A program made the translations under genes and the position numbers. 64,000 bases of DNA. It comes from Seminavis robusta. Its lineage: Eukaryota > Bacillariophyta > Bacillariophyceae > Naviculales > Naviculaceae. A model generated the notes under the pieces. The model saw only the letters and a program-made list of their open reading frames with translations. It was not told the DNA's origin and did not search any database. Position 1 is the first letter of the stretch. Each line of letters opens with the position of its first letter. Below are positions 21,119 to 31,192 of this stretch, piece after piece. The DNA is taken from positions 62,001-126,000 of the forward strand of contig CAICTM010000035.1 in the NCBI GenBank assembly GCA_903772945.1, given 5' to 3'.

Positions 21119-21748
21119 TCACGCCTTGGAAATCTTGATCCTTCCAGCCAACAGATCGTCGCACTCTTCCATGATGGTGCTGAGCTCTTGATAGGTGAAG
21201 GCACACAGCACAACGTTGTTGGCCTAAATGGAAGCAACCTTGCTCTCAGCAGCCCTATCATGGACGGCACGAACAGCAATTCCAGCAATTTCAGACAAAA
21301 ACAAGGGGCCACGAAAGACTCCAGAAGAAATCAAAGGGAAGATGATGTCAGAAATGGGCTTGTTGATGGTGAGATGCAAAGCATTCCTGTAAGCATTGCG
21401 CAAATGCTTTTTGGCTTTGGCAACCGTCTCGGCAATGTCACAGTCACCAAAGTCAGGACCACAAGCATGGATAACGTAGGGGGCCTTTAGGTTCTTGTAA
21501 TGCCTGTAGGGATTGTTGGGCCCGGGACCAATCATCCTGGCCTTGCCAACAGGGATGTGCTTGTCTTCTTTCTTCTGGTTGAGGGTAAGCAACAGCTTCG
21601 TCGGCGGCGCTTCATCGCCTGATCCGGCCTCGGTCCTGTTGATGACAGCTGAAACCAAGCACCCATGGTCGTGCTGGAATCCAATGCAATACACGGCTCT
21701 TAGCCTTATTCGCGACTCGATCCTAGATAGGGTTTGAGTTCGACTCAT
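21119..21748 (-). pseudogene. truncated macrodomain (ADP-ribose-binding) gene with an internal stop
   Basis: The minus strand encodes the second half of a macrodomain: HIPVGKARMIGPGPNNPYRH, LKAPYVIHACGPDFGD, KHLRNAYRNALHLTINKPIS, then IIFPLISSGVFRGPLFLSEI, and after an in-frame TAG (21224-21226) the last strand and helix ANNVVLCAFTYQELSTIMEE to the final TGA at 21119. Macrodomains bind or hydrolyse ADP-ribose adducts. The first half, with the usual NAAN and GGGGVDGAI loops, is missing; upstream of about 21640 the sequence is unrelated. So it is a 5'-truncated copy, further interrupted by one stop, sitting among mobile elements. Intact relatives are stand-alone or toxin-antitoxin-type macrodomains; nothing here suggests activity. 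Confidence 0.65.
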
Positions 21749-21749
21749 G

Positions 21750-22530
21750 ACGTAGTCCCTCGCGAATAGTCATTGAGATAGGGTTCTCATGACTGCTAGT
21801 CATACTAGGTTGTCGATGAAACATCGCTCTAGATATTCAGCCTGCGTGGAAAGCTTCCACGCTACTAGACAGCTACTGGCTGAAGTTTCCACGTGTTCCG
21901 AAATTGGACCGTGGAGTACGTAGAGTCATTACCATAACCTACGATATCACACTTCGAGGCCTCCCACTGGAGATCAAGTTCAATGAGCTTCACAACGATC
22001 TCTCTCATGGATTAGTTTTCGTAGCTTTCTAATCTCTCTCATAACTTTCATTCTCTCAAACTCAAAACACTCGAAAGATCTTTACACTAGCTTTTAGCGT
22101 AGTGCATTTTGTTAACAAACACAATAGCTTTCAGCTACCCTCAACCTATTCCTTCACTATGAAGATTGCTCAAGGAAAGCATGCGTTCAGCAACTTCGAG
22201 AACAGTTGCGTGATAAACACATTCTTCCTCTCGTCGACAATGACGAAGACAACGAGATCGACGATTCTCGTGCCACCATCTACAAACTTCGCCCTATTCC
22301 TGCAGATGCAAACAGTGCCAAGTACACCTTCAAGGTAGCCATCATCAATAGCTCCAACACTCCACGTGAGACCATCAAGTGGGCCACGAATATGGAGAAG
22401 ATCTTCGCCGGACTCAAGCTTGCTGGTGCGGACGACAACAATCGTCTTCTCAAGGAGATGACTTCCAGCTCTGCAAAGAGTGCCTACGAGGCTGGATGTG
22501 TAGGCAGTCGTGCCGTGCGTCACAAATAAG
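21750..22530 (+). mobile_element. copia-like (CoDi-type) LTR retrotransposon fossil: leader and gag fragment
   Basis: Bases about 22150-22530 encode a gag-like segment (YKLRPIPADANSAKYTFKV..TPRETIKWATNMEKIF..NRLLKEMTSSSAKSAYEAG) that follows the gag pattern of diatom copia-type elements. The preceding 400 bases have the look of an LTR and untranslated leader. No pol, integrase or second LTR is visible in the window. It is a broken remnant, probably old. Confidence 0.5.
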
Positions 22531-24492
22531 ATCCTGTGTATTGTTGATAAGGCTGAGGGAAGTTCCTAACCAGCCAAAATGACGTCCGTACGTACGCGAA
22601 ATCAAAATAAATCGAAATAACTGCCAACAAATCCACAGATACGGCGAACCGCAGAAAATGTTTATAGTAAAAAAGTGGAGCTGTGGTTTGCCGGATGAAT
22701 GGATTTGGAATTCGCGTAGGACCAATCAAAACGCTCGAGCCTGTCGATCCGCTGACTCAATCAGTCGCTTCACGAATCTCTAACTCTAATACATTGGATT
22801 GTTGGGTCGAAGCAAGCTACTAGCTAGCTAGTACTAGTACAGGTACTCTAGCTACTAGCTGGCCATCGCTTCGTGGTACACCGGTAATGATAGTGCAATA
22901 CCAGCCCTGCTTACTTAAACCAATTCGGTTTGGAGGGAGTATTGTATGTGGCTTCGCGTACCGCGTATCTCCTCCGGTTGGTTCAAATGGTTAAGAATGA
23001 AGCCACATTCGCGAACGACCAACTAAAATAAATGTGTTTCTCGGCGTACGTACGAACCACATGTTCCCGGATAGGAACTTACCTGAGGACGTAAAAAGGG
23101 CTTGATTGCTTGGAATGATCGGTACGGAAAAGGATTCTAAAAGATCCTTGTTGCCTGATCGGACGACGTACTCGAGAGCGAATGCTCACTTCACTCCTGC
23201 GCTTCGAAGATCCTTCATGGAGAGCTTCAAACGAGAGCTTGCTTGGACGTACGACATTATGGTGCTTCGAAAGATCGCAAGATCTTGCTCGAGGACGGAA
23301 GAATCCTGGTTGAGGATCTCTCGAGAACTGCAGCACGGGAAATCCTTGTGATTGCAGAAAGGATTCTGAATGACTTGCACATCGAAAAGGCTTTGGATCT
23401 TGACCCGCACGGAAAAGAAAGCACTTCACCACGTACGGTGGAAAGAAGAAGGCTTCGAAATGACATGCTTCGGAAAGCCTCACAAAATCGCGAAAATTGA
23501 TATCTTCACGGATAACGGTGCGTTTTGCGTCATTCTTGTCGGTAAGGTAGCGGTAGCCGTAGCTTGTTGTGTTATCATCGTCGGGATCGTTGTTATCTCT
23601 TGTTCTCTAGTGGTAGCTCGCTCACTAGCTTTGAGTCGTGCTTGCGCGATAGCAGAGGACTCGGATTTTCTCGTATAAAATTCCTGTTGGTGTTTGTTAT
23701 TTAGTGGCTTCTTCGGCAACACTTGTTCCTCATGTAGCAAGTTGACAGTTGTCCTCATTGACTGCCTTGGTTGTTGGTGCGTTCGTAGACGAGATAGTAT
23801 TATATTTTCTCTCCGTCGTGACTCTTCTTGGTGTGGTAACCTGCACTTCTAGAGCCGGCTATAGAGCCACTCCAATTTTCCAGGGATACAGAACAGTATG
23901 TGCACTCTGGTGACCAACCAGGTAATCTCAAGCACTCCTGTAATTCTTGTTTGTTCTCAAATGCACTAATAATGGTCTCGGATTGCGGTTGATGCAATGT
24001 TTTCTCAAAGTAACTTTTATCTGTCAAAGTCACAGCAACACTCCTGGTTGCTCAGAACTCCTCTTTTCTTTCTTGTCGATGCTATGGAGTTAGGATAGCT
24101 TCAGCACCGGACTCTCTTCAATAAATGTTGGGCGAACAACACAAAGACAACGTACAGCTAAGACAAACAGCTTTCTAGTTGAGTTTATTGAAGAGAGTGA
24201 GTAGTTCTGCTGCTGATGACCCGCACATAATAATAATAATATACAGAATAAGGGAATGGAATCATGAACTTCCAACACCCTTGGCTCTTGGCTCATGTCT
24301 CTTGTCTCTGTCTCATGAAGTTTCCTGGCGGGACTCTCCTAGCTAGCATTCAGACGCACACATTCATCTTATTGTCAAGTGACGTCATAAACGTGACTTG
24401 GGAAGGGGGAACAACGAGAAAACCAATGACAGAATGACAGGCTTCAACAGTCGAGTTGAGGCAGGCATGAAACAAACAAAGCAACAGTAACC
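22531..24492. other. intergenic region with one unrecognised open frame
   Basis: About 2 kb. A plus-strand frame at 23243-23500 (85 codons, no ATG) reads RKILLEDGRILVEDLSRTA and IAERILNDLHIEKALDLDP and looks somewhat protein-like, but matches no family I know. A minus-strand frame at 23800-24033 starts only at GTG. Palindromes gtacgtac occur at 22587 and 23046, and a CTAGCTAG/ACTAGT-rich patch lies at 22810-22865. The rightmost part is the promoter of the OB-fold gene. Confidence 0.35.
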
Positions 24493-27143
24493 ATGGCAGA
24501 TCCTTCTTCTTACAATTGCTTTGACGCCTCCTTTTCCTACTCTCAGTACCACTCAGGCAATCCCCAGCCACTGGGGCCTCCACCTTCTTCCCACAATCCA
24601 CAGCTTCCTCCTCCCAATAATAATCCTTCAGATCCATCCATCATCCAGAAACCCCGCAAGGCTCCCAAACGACGCAAGCGTCATCCACCTCCTGGTCCGG
24701 CAGGTGCTTGGTTTCAGTCGAACAATAACAGCAACAATAATAAGACGAACAAACCACATCAGGCGCAAACAATAGAAGAAGAAGACGATGCCGCGCCTCT
24801 CCAGCATCGACCATCGAATGAAGAAGAAGAGGAATCCAGCAAATCGAGAGCCGTCGCTGTGGCCACGTATCCAGCATGGACGGCCATGCAGTGTGACTGC
24901 CAATGGATGGTTCCCGATGTCACCACGTCCATGGTCATGGCTACGCGGTATCATTGTCAGCGACCACACATGGATAGTGACTACGTCTTGTTGCCACAAA
25001 TACTGTGTGATGCTGCGCTGTGGAAATTACCAGAGGGGAAAAAGCTGATTGTCTTGGTGCAGTCGGTGGCGTGTCATCATGATGATATTTGGTGAGTATA
25101 TAGTCATCCTCCAATCATCAATTGTAGTGTACTCAAGATCTCACACCACTTGTGTATCATATTTTCTATTTTCCAACCAGGACGGTGGAATTGCAAGATG
25201 ACACGGGAGCATCGATTCGAGCTTGGATTGCACCGGGCTTTGCGCAATCGGAAAAACGACATGGTGCCGATCACTTGGTTGTGTCAGCACAACAACGATA
25301 CATTCGACCGGGATATGTCTGGTGTATCCAAGACGCGAGTCTCATGTTGCAAGATGGACTGCTGCCGGGAGAGGAGGAACACAATAATAACAATCGCATG
25401 CTCTTGATTCGACAAGAACACGTCACCAAAGTGTGGACTCCCCAGTGTTTGCGCAATACGATTGACCAAGACACGTACAAAGCATGGATTGAACGACGCA
25501 AGGCACGCCATGGGACCCACAAATTGTTGGCTCTGGAAAATCGTAAACTCAATGAAGTACCCGACAATCATAATGATCTCCACAATAAGAATCAATATGC
25601 AAATAATAATAATGATAGCAACAATCATCATGGTATGTCGCAGGATGACGAAATGGAGGAATTACACGACGACGAAGAGGACGAAGAAGATGATCACTTT
25701 GATCGTTTCTATAATGGAGATCACCGCTATCAACGACTTGCAGATGACGACGACGAAATGGGAGAATTGGGAGGACCCAGAATTACGTCGTTGCACCCTC
25801 ACTCGTTGTCCTTTCGACAGCCGTCTCGACCATTCATGTTGTCACAGCAACAGCAGCAGCAACCACTGAAAAGTACAAACACTACTTACAATGAGCCCCA
25901 ACCGTCTGGCCCACTCCCATCCAACAACTCGGACAAGATGTTGCAAGATGACGACGACCCCAATGCCATTTTGTGGAAATCCATCATGGATGGTCCTACC
26001 CAATCCCAGTCGTTGCAAGTGTCACAAAGAGTGGAGAACGATTTGGCAGTCACAAGCACCATGTCAACTGCTGCAACTCCAGCAACGAGGCAACAATCCA
26101 CACAGCCATTGGGTGGAAATCTAGTCACCGATCCGCGCAATCCTCAACGCCAACCCAACACTTCTCGGAAGAGCAAATCCAACAAAAACCGTTCTCGAAG
26201 GGTAACCATGTCCCAACCGCTGGTGCTACAGCCATCCATGTCGCAAGATACAAGAGAATTCAATGACGCAAGTGGCAAGGAAAACAACAATGCCCAGGAG
26301 CCACTACTACAATTGGCACAGCCAGGATTGTCCCAGTTCGCAGCCTTTGGAGTACAGCCAACCCCTTCACAACAACATCCCGCGTATCACGAGAAAACCT
26401 GGGATGATGGATCCAACGCTGGTTCAATGGCGTCGGGGCAGAAATGCTACGGTGAATTGTCTCAGTTTGCTGCCACTCCTGTAACTGCCAACCAGTCTGA
26501 GGACGGTTTGTCTCAGTTTGCAGCAACCAACGCACCAAAAACGTTCAGGCAGCCACAACAATCGGGCCCATCGCAGGTGGCGGCTGATCGGAACGCTCCT
26601 GTTTCCAATAAGGCTGGCAAGAAGAATCCTGGAACAGACCTTTCTCAGTTCACGGCCAAACGAGCGAGTCAGAGTCAAGCAAGTAATACAGACCAGGACG
26701 TGGCAAACGAGTGTCTCTCGTCTCAAGGAGGCGTCCTACCCCAGAAGCGACAAAAGAAAAAGTCCAAAACTTCCAAAAAGAAATCTCCTAGATATTATGA
26801 CAAGTCTCCACCCAAACCTTCTGCCGCCAAGCTCTGGACGACCACATCGGTGTTGCAAGATGCCACGGGTCTTTTGGACTTGTCCTCTTCCGATGAGGAA
26901 GGAGACAAACCACAAAAGCAAAGCTCGCTAGGATCACAACCAAGCGCCACAACCAAGCCGCTGCCAGCATCGTGCCAACTCAAAGCGGTTGCGAACAAAG
27001 CAAAGCCCAACAATGAAATGTCTCGGACCGAGTTGGCCACTGGCGGTGGTGTGGGTGTGGGACCAGGCATGGGTTCCTCCTTATTTCAGGAGCTGAGCAA
27101 ACCAGGAATCGATTGGATCGGGTTGTCGGATGAAGAGGACTGA
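24493..27143 (+). CDS. HROB-like OB-fold protein with LSQFAA repeats
   Basis: Two exons, 24493-25091 and 25181-27143; the 89-bp GT-AG intron splits Trp200 and gives HHDDIW-TVELQDDTG. The 853-residue protein has a Pro/Asn-rich N-terminus with a basic patch (RKAPKRRKRHPPP), then an OB-fold at about 175-290 (KKLIVLVQSVACHHDDIW, TVELQDDTGASIRAWI, then YIRPGYVWCIQDASLML). This resembles the DUF4539 domain of HROB/MCM8IP, the factor that loads MCM8-MCM9 helicase in homologous recombination. The tail is long and disordered, with an acidic tract near 345, polyQ, and five LSQFAA-type motifs at about residues 582, 625, 642, 663 and 687. It then has a Lys-rich segment and an acidic end (WIGLSDEED). The gene ends 16 bp from the stop of the JmjC gene on the other strand. 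Confidence 0.6.
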
Positions 27144-27159
27144 ATCCTTGTTTTCCAGC

Positions 27160-29151
27160 TCACTTTGCTGATATTGGCACCAGAATGAAATAGCCATAGT
27201 AAAGTAAGCAATGAATCAATTTGGGGCAATCCTTCACGACTTGCTTCATCGCCTTGTCGTCCACAAGGTTTTGTGGACGTTTTGTCGTGTCGTTTTTGGC
27301 TGCAGCTTTCCTGTTTTGGTATAGTTGGTTCAGGAATTGTCCGTCAGCATCATCTCGTAGGACAACTCGGACAGCACTTTCATGGCTTTCCACCCCAGCA
27401 TAGTTCATGTTGAGGACAAACAGCAGATTGTCTTGGTCGCTGCTTTCCTTGCCCAACCGTCGTGCAAAGTATCCGTTGATCTGATCCATTCGAATCAACG
27501 AGGCCAGAGGATTGCAAATCAGGCGATGTTGCTTCAGCAGCTTGAAAGTTTCCTTGGAAGCATCATCATCATCATCATCATCAATGGAACAAGGACCAGT
27601 ATAGCCGGCAGGGTATTCGAACTCACAGGCGTCGATTATGTTGTCGTCTGTCTCTTCTTCCACAGCAACGTCCGCCCATTCGCTCTTATCTGGTTCTGCT
27701 TCTACGGCGTCATCCTCCATGTCATCCTCGTCGTCATCGCTACCCTTCCCCGCACTAACATCGACTTTTGCTTTCTTGGCGGGTGGTTTCGTTTCTTCCT
27801 CTTGGTCATCGTCGGGCTCGGATGATTCCTTGTCGTCATCCTCTGGCTGGAAGTTTGGTGGTTGCAAGAGCACCGGTGGCAATATGGCACTGGCTCCGCC
27901 TTGGTTTTGTGCAAAGTCTTGAATAATGTTTGGCAAATCTTTCAAGAGCTGTTTCAAATGGTCAACGGCATTGAGGGTTTTGTGGTCGTGGTTGTGTACC
28001 AACACTTGCCGCCATTCATCCTTTTGCAGCAGGTAGTGTTGGAGTGCCTGGCAAGTGACAGTGGCATAGTTGGCGGCCATGAGCGAGATGTTGATGGAGA
28101 CTCCAGGTTCCAGAACCTCGATCTTGTGCCACATGCCTGCAGGGAAATAGAGGACATCGCCCGGATGCAACGTTGCCGTGTCGGTGGGTCCAACGGCATT
28201 GTGGTGCCCCTTGGTATCGTTACCATGCTTGCTGGTATTATTGTTATTATTGGCAGTAGTAGTAGTAGGCGGTTCAAAGCAAAAATCTTGTGTTGCCAAT
28301 TGTGTCGCCTTGAGTTGATTTTCCACCACACTGGTAGCCTTGTAATGTGGCGTACATGCCCGTAGAGGGTGCGGGACGGTCCCCCGCTGCAGCGTCCATC
28401 GTTTGACACCACTCAATTGCAGGGTAAAGTTTTCTTGGAAATCAAAATGCCAATCGGTGACTCCACCCGATCGAGATGTCAAGAACATTTCCACTTCACC
28501 CCGTGCCAGACTGGTCATGGAATCTCCCGAAGGATCATATTGGCCACACCCCAGTCCCGTGTCTCGAAGTAGTTGGGCGACCAGGACTTGTTCAACGGGT
28601 GGTGGTGCTCGACAATAAAGGGAATGACCAGCCTGATGCAAGGCATTGGCACTCTCGGGATCAGGCACTTCAATGCTATGAACCAGGGGATGGGGATAAG
28701 GTTTATTGTTGTCGTCTTGGGTAGATTCCTTGTTTTGGGTATCATGAGTCGCCAGCCAAACAAAAATAGAATCGGAACTGGTTTCTTTGGCCAATTCCAG
28801 GGGATCCAAGTTTAGCATGCCATCCTCGATTATTGGTTGGAAGCGATTCTTCTTCTGTTTCTTTTCTTTCCTGCCATTTTCATTATTTGAAGTGGATCCT
28901 TTGACATGTACAGCTCGTTGCCGGAAATGCTGGGTCATGAATTCTTTGGGCGTCATGGGAGACAGGAGATCAGACAACAGATTGTTGCCATTATTATGGT
29001 TCGGATTGGTGTCAATGGGATTTTGAAAATCTGGATGAGATGGTTGGACCACATGAACAGGGGATTCTCCAATAATATTATCGTCAGACATCTTCTTTCG
29101 AGGGCGCTTGGTTGATTGACCACCATTGAGGGGAGATGCTGCTTGCTTCAT
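27160..29151 (-). CDS. JmjC/Cupin_4 ribosomal-oxygenase-like protein (NO66/MINA53 type)
   Basis: 663 codons from the first ATG (29149-29151); the open frame continues upstream only from a TTG. The family start is recognisable at about 63-80 (LLSPMTPKEFMTQHFRQRAV). The iron-binding triad is visible as His235 and Asp237 in DWHFDFQENF and His342 in HPGDVLYFPAGMWHKIEV, with the LSGVKRWTLQRG strand between. NO66 and MINA53 are 2-oxoglutarate/Fe(II) oxygenases that hydroxylate histidines of ribosomal proteins; histone demethylation has also been claimed for NO66. A very acidic linker (about 430-550) with an NLS-like KPPAKKAKV splits the C-terminal half, which ends in a winged-helix-like region. The N-terminal basic stretch suggests nucleus or nucleolus. 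Asn/His-rich inserts are diatom-like low complexity. Confidence 0.8.
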   Translation of the reverse strand: MKQAASPLNGGQSTKRPRKKMSDDNIIGESPVHVVQPSHPDFQNPIDTNPNHNNGNNLLSDLLSPMTPKEFMTQHFRQRAVHVKGSTSNNENGRKEKKQKKNRFQPIIEDGMLNLDPLELAKETSSDSIFVWLATHDTQNKESTQDDNNKPYPHPLVHSIEVPDPESANALHQAGHSLYCRAPPPVEQVLVAQLLRDTGLGCGQYDPSGDSMTSLARGEVEMFLTSRSGGVTDWHFDFQENFTLQLSGVKRWTLQRGTVPHPLRACTPHYKATSVVENQLKATQLATQDFCFEPPTTTTANNNNNTSKHGNDTKGHHNAVGPTDTATLHPGDVLYFPAGMWHKIEVLEPGVSINISLMAANYATVTCQALQHYLLQKDEWRQVLVHNHDHKTLNAVDHLKQLLKDLPNIIQDFAQNQGGASAILPPVLLQPPNFQPEDDDKESSEPDDDQEEETKPPAKKAKVDVSAGKGSDDDEDDMEDDAVEAEPDKSEWADVAVEEETDDNIIDACEFEYPAGYTGPCSIDDDDDDDASKETFKLLKQHRLICNPLASLIRMDQINGYFARRLGKESSDQDNLLFVLNMNYAGVESHESAVRVVLRDDADGQFLNQLYQNRKAAAKNDTTKRPQNLVDDKAMKQVVKDCPKLIHCLLYYGYFILVPISAK

Positions 29152-29494
29152 GTTTGCTATTCTAGCTCTACCGGTAGAGATTTGGATTGTGGGAGATGGC
29201 CGATGGATGCAGGGATTCTCATCCAAGTTTTCTTGTTTTCTTGGTCTGTGATGCCCTTTTGCATCGATGCCAATGCGCTGCGCGAAGGAAGATCCAACCA
29301 GCAAGGCTGCAATGCCGTTGGGAGCATAATTACATGTACATGTACTTTGGTTGGAATTGTGGAGGAAGTTTAGAGTATCAGTAGTCTAGTAGGGAAGTTA
29401 TCTAATGGCAGCCAACAGGGAGGCATGCTTAGACAAGCAAGAGGTGAAATTTGGGGCTTGGTTCCGTGGGATCAGGGGTGACAAATTTGAGGAC

Positions 29495-30796
29495 CTAGCC
29501 AGTGAGAGCACCACCCAAACCACTCCACTTTGGGCAGCCATTTTCAAGTGCCCACTGCATCACTTCTTTCTCCCCCTTCAATGCAGCTGTTCTCACTGTC
29601 AAAGCATCCCATGGGCAATGATTGGCACGGAGCCATTTCAAAATGTCAAGACGTCCACAAAATGCAGCGGATGAACATGCTGCTGAATCCCAAGGACAGC
29701 CCCCATTACGGGCATACTTGAGCAACTCCAAGTGGCCATGTTCAGCAGCTGCTGTACACGTTGCTTCATCCCATGGACAGCCATGTTCATGAGCATACTT
29801 TAGCATGCTCAAATCTCCATATCTAGCAGCCTCTGCACATACACTTGAATCCCAAAGGCAGCCATTTTCATGAGCATAAACTAGGATTGCAAAGTGTCCA
29901 CCTTCGGCAGCCCTGATCAATACCTCCACATTCCAGGGACAACCATTTTCATGGGCATACTTCAGAATTTCCAAATTTCCTTTTTCAGCTGCAATGTAGC
30001 AAATGCATGGATCCCATGGACAGCCATTCTCATGGAGCCACTTCAGACAGTTGAGATGACCATTTCTGGCGGCAGCTATACAAGCTTCCCAATTCCACCG
30101 ACAGCCATGCTCATGGAGCCATTTCATAATATCCAGATGCCCACCTTCAGCAGCTCCTTCAAATGTGCGAGCACTCCATGGATATCCATTTTGACCCGCA
30201 TACTTTAAAACATTGAAATGTCCATTCCTGGCACTTTCTGTGAATGTCCATGAATCCCATTGACAGCCATTCTCATGAGCATATTTCAAAATTTCAAAGT
30301 GTCCATATGCAGCAGCTCTTTCACATGTCCCAGCATTCCATGGACAACCATTATTGTGCAACCATTTTAAGGTTTCCAGATGCCCACCTTTGGCAGCTGC
30401 TACACAAGTGTACTCAGTCCATGGAATACCTTTCTTTCGTGCCCACTGAAGTACTGGGATGCTTCCAACCTTGGCAATGACTGTGCATTGATCGACCTGC
30501 TCAGGATGTTTCGGTCGAGAGTACCAGAATTCTGCACACGCCACATTGTAGAATGCTACACTATAGAAGGTGCCAGTGCTCATTGCCACAGTTTTCTTCC
30601 ATCCAACCCAGACTAAAGGAGGATTCTTCACATTCTCACAGTACGCCTTGTAGAGATGATTGAGTTGTTTGTTGGCAGGTCCAACAAAGGCATAGTGTCC
30701 CATGCCAAGATATGGCAAGATCTTCCCAACCCAGATATCCTTCTGCTGCAACAACACGTCAATGCTAGCAGGTTCGTCGTCGGTGATCATAGACAT
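29495..30796 (-). CDS. ankyrin-like repeat protein with about 12 'GCPW' repeats
   Basis: 433 codons from ATG (30794-30796). Residues 13-80 are a non-repeat head (DVLLQQKDIWVGKILPYLGM, then YAFVGPANKQLNHLYKAYC) that looks like the F-box-like cap common in this family. From about residue 100 a 26-residue unit repeats about 12 times, with consensus AAxxGHLExLKYAHENGCPW. This is the ankyrin-like variety seen in very large families in algae, oomycetes and giant viruses. Repeats are well kept with no break. The likely role is protein binding, possibly as a substrate adaptor if the head is a true F-box; the partner is unknown. Its start lies 396 bp from that of the divergent helicase gene. Confidence 0.8.
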   Translation of the reverse strand: MSMITDDEPASIDVLLQQKDIWVGKILPYLGMGHYAFVGPANKQLNHLYKAYCENVKNPPLVWVGWKKTVAMSTGTFYSVAFYNVACAEFWYSRPKHPEQVDQCTVIAKVGSIPVLQWARKKGIPWTEYTCVAAAKGGHLETLKWLHNNGCPWNAGTCERAAAYGHFEILKYAHENGCQWDSWTFTESARNGHFNVLKYAGQNGYPWSARTFEGAAEGGHLDIMKWLHEHGCRWNWEACIAAARNGHLNCLKWLHENGCPWDPCICYIAAEKGNLEILKYAHENGCPWNVEVLIRAAEGGHFAILVYAHENGCLWDSSVCAEAARYGDLSMLKYAHEHGCPWDEATCTAAAEHGHLELLKYARNGGCPWDSAACSSAAFCGRLDILKWLRANHCPWDALTVRTAALKGEKEVMQWALENGCPKWSGLGGALTG

Positions 30797-31192
30797 GGTA
30801 ACGGTATGCAATCAAAAGCTCTTGGTTATTTAGTTTGGCGGCTGCCGATGGTGTTGTGAGATTATGAAACACCTCTCCGTTCTGTGGACATCGAAGCGAA
30901 GGGAAGCTTTGCAAGCGTGGAAGTTTTTAATGTACCTAAAATCGACTGGTCAACGTGGAACGAGAATTGACTGCTTCAAAGACAGCAGAGTTACAGTAGC
31001 TAGCAAAGCTGTGAAAGGAAGTTCAACCCAATGAACGGGCCCGGTATCTTTTGCAACCACCACAATGGCACCACAGCAACACACAACGAAACGACACCGC
31101 TCGGCCATAGCTACCTTTCGTTTGGTGTTTGGACTTGAGTAGATTGAAATTGAAATGCTACAGTAGATCTACAAGCAAAAGAAATATGAACC

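Noticed and set aside
20500-21230. Alternative genetic code or stop read-through to explain single TGA and TAG in neighbouring genes
   Set aside because: All confident genes in the window end normally at TAA, TAG or TGA without continuing homology, so two independent nonsense changes are simpler.
23243-23500. 85-codon plus-strand frame (RKILLEDGRILVEDLSRTA)
   Set aside because: It looks partly protein-like but has no ATG, no neighbours in frame and no recognisable family; kept only as a note in the intergenic entry.
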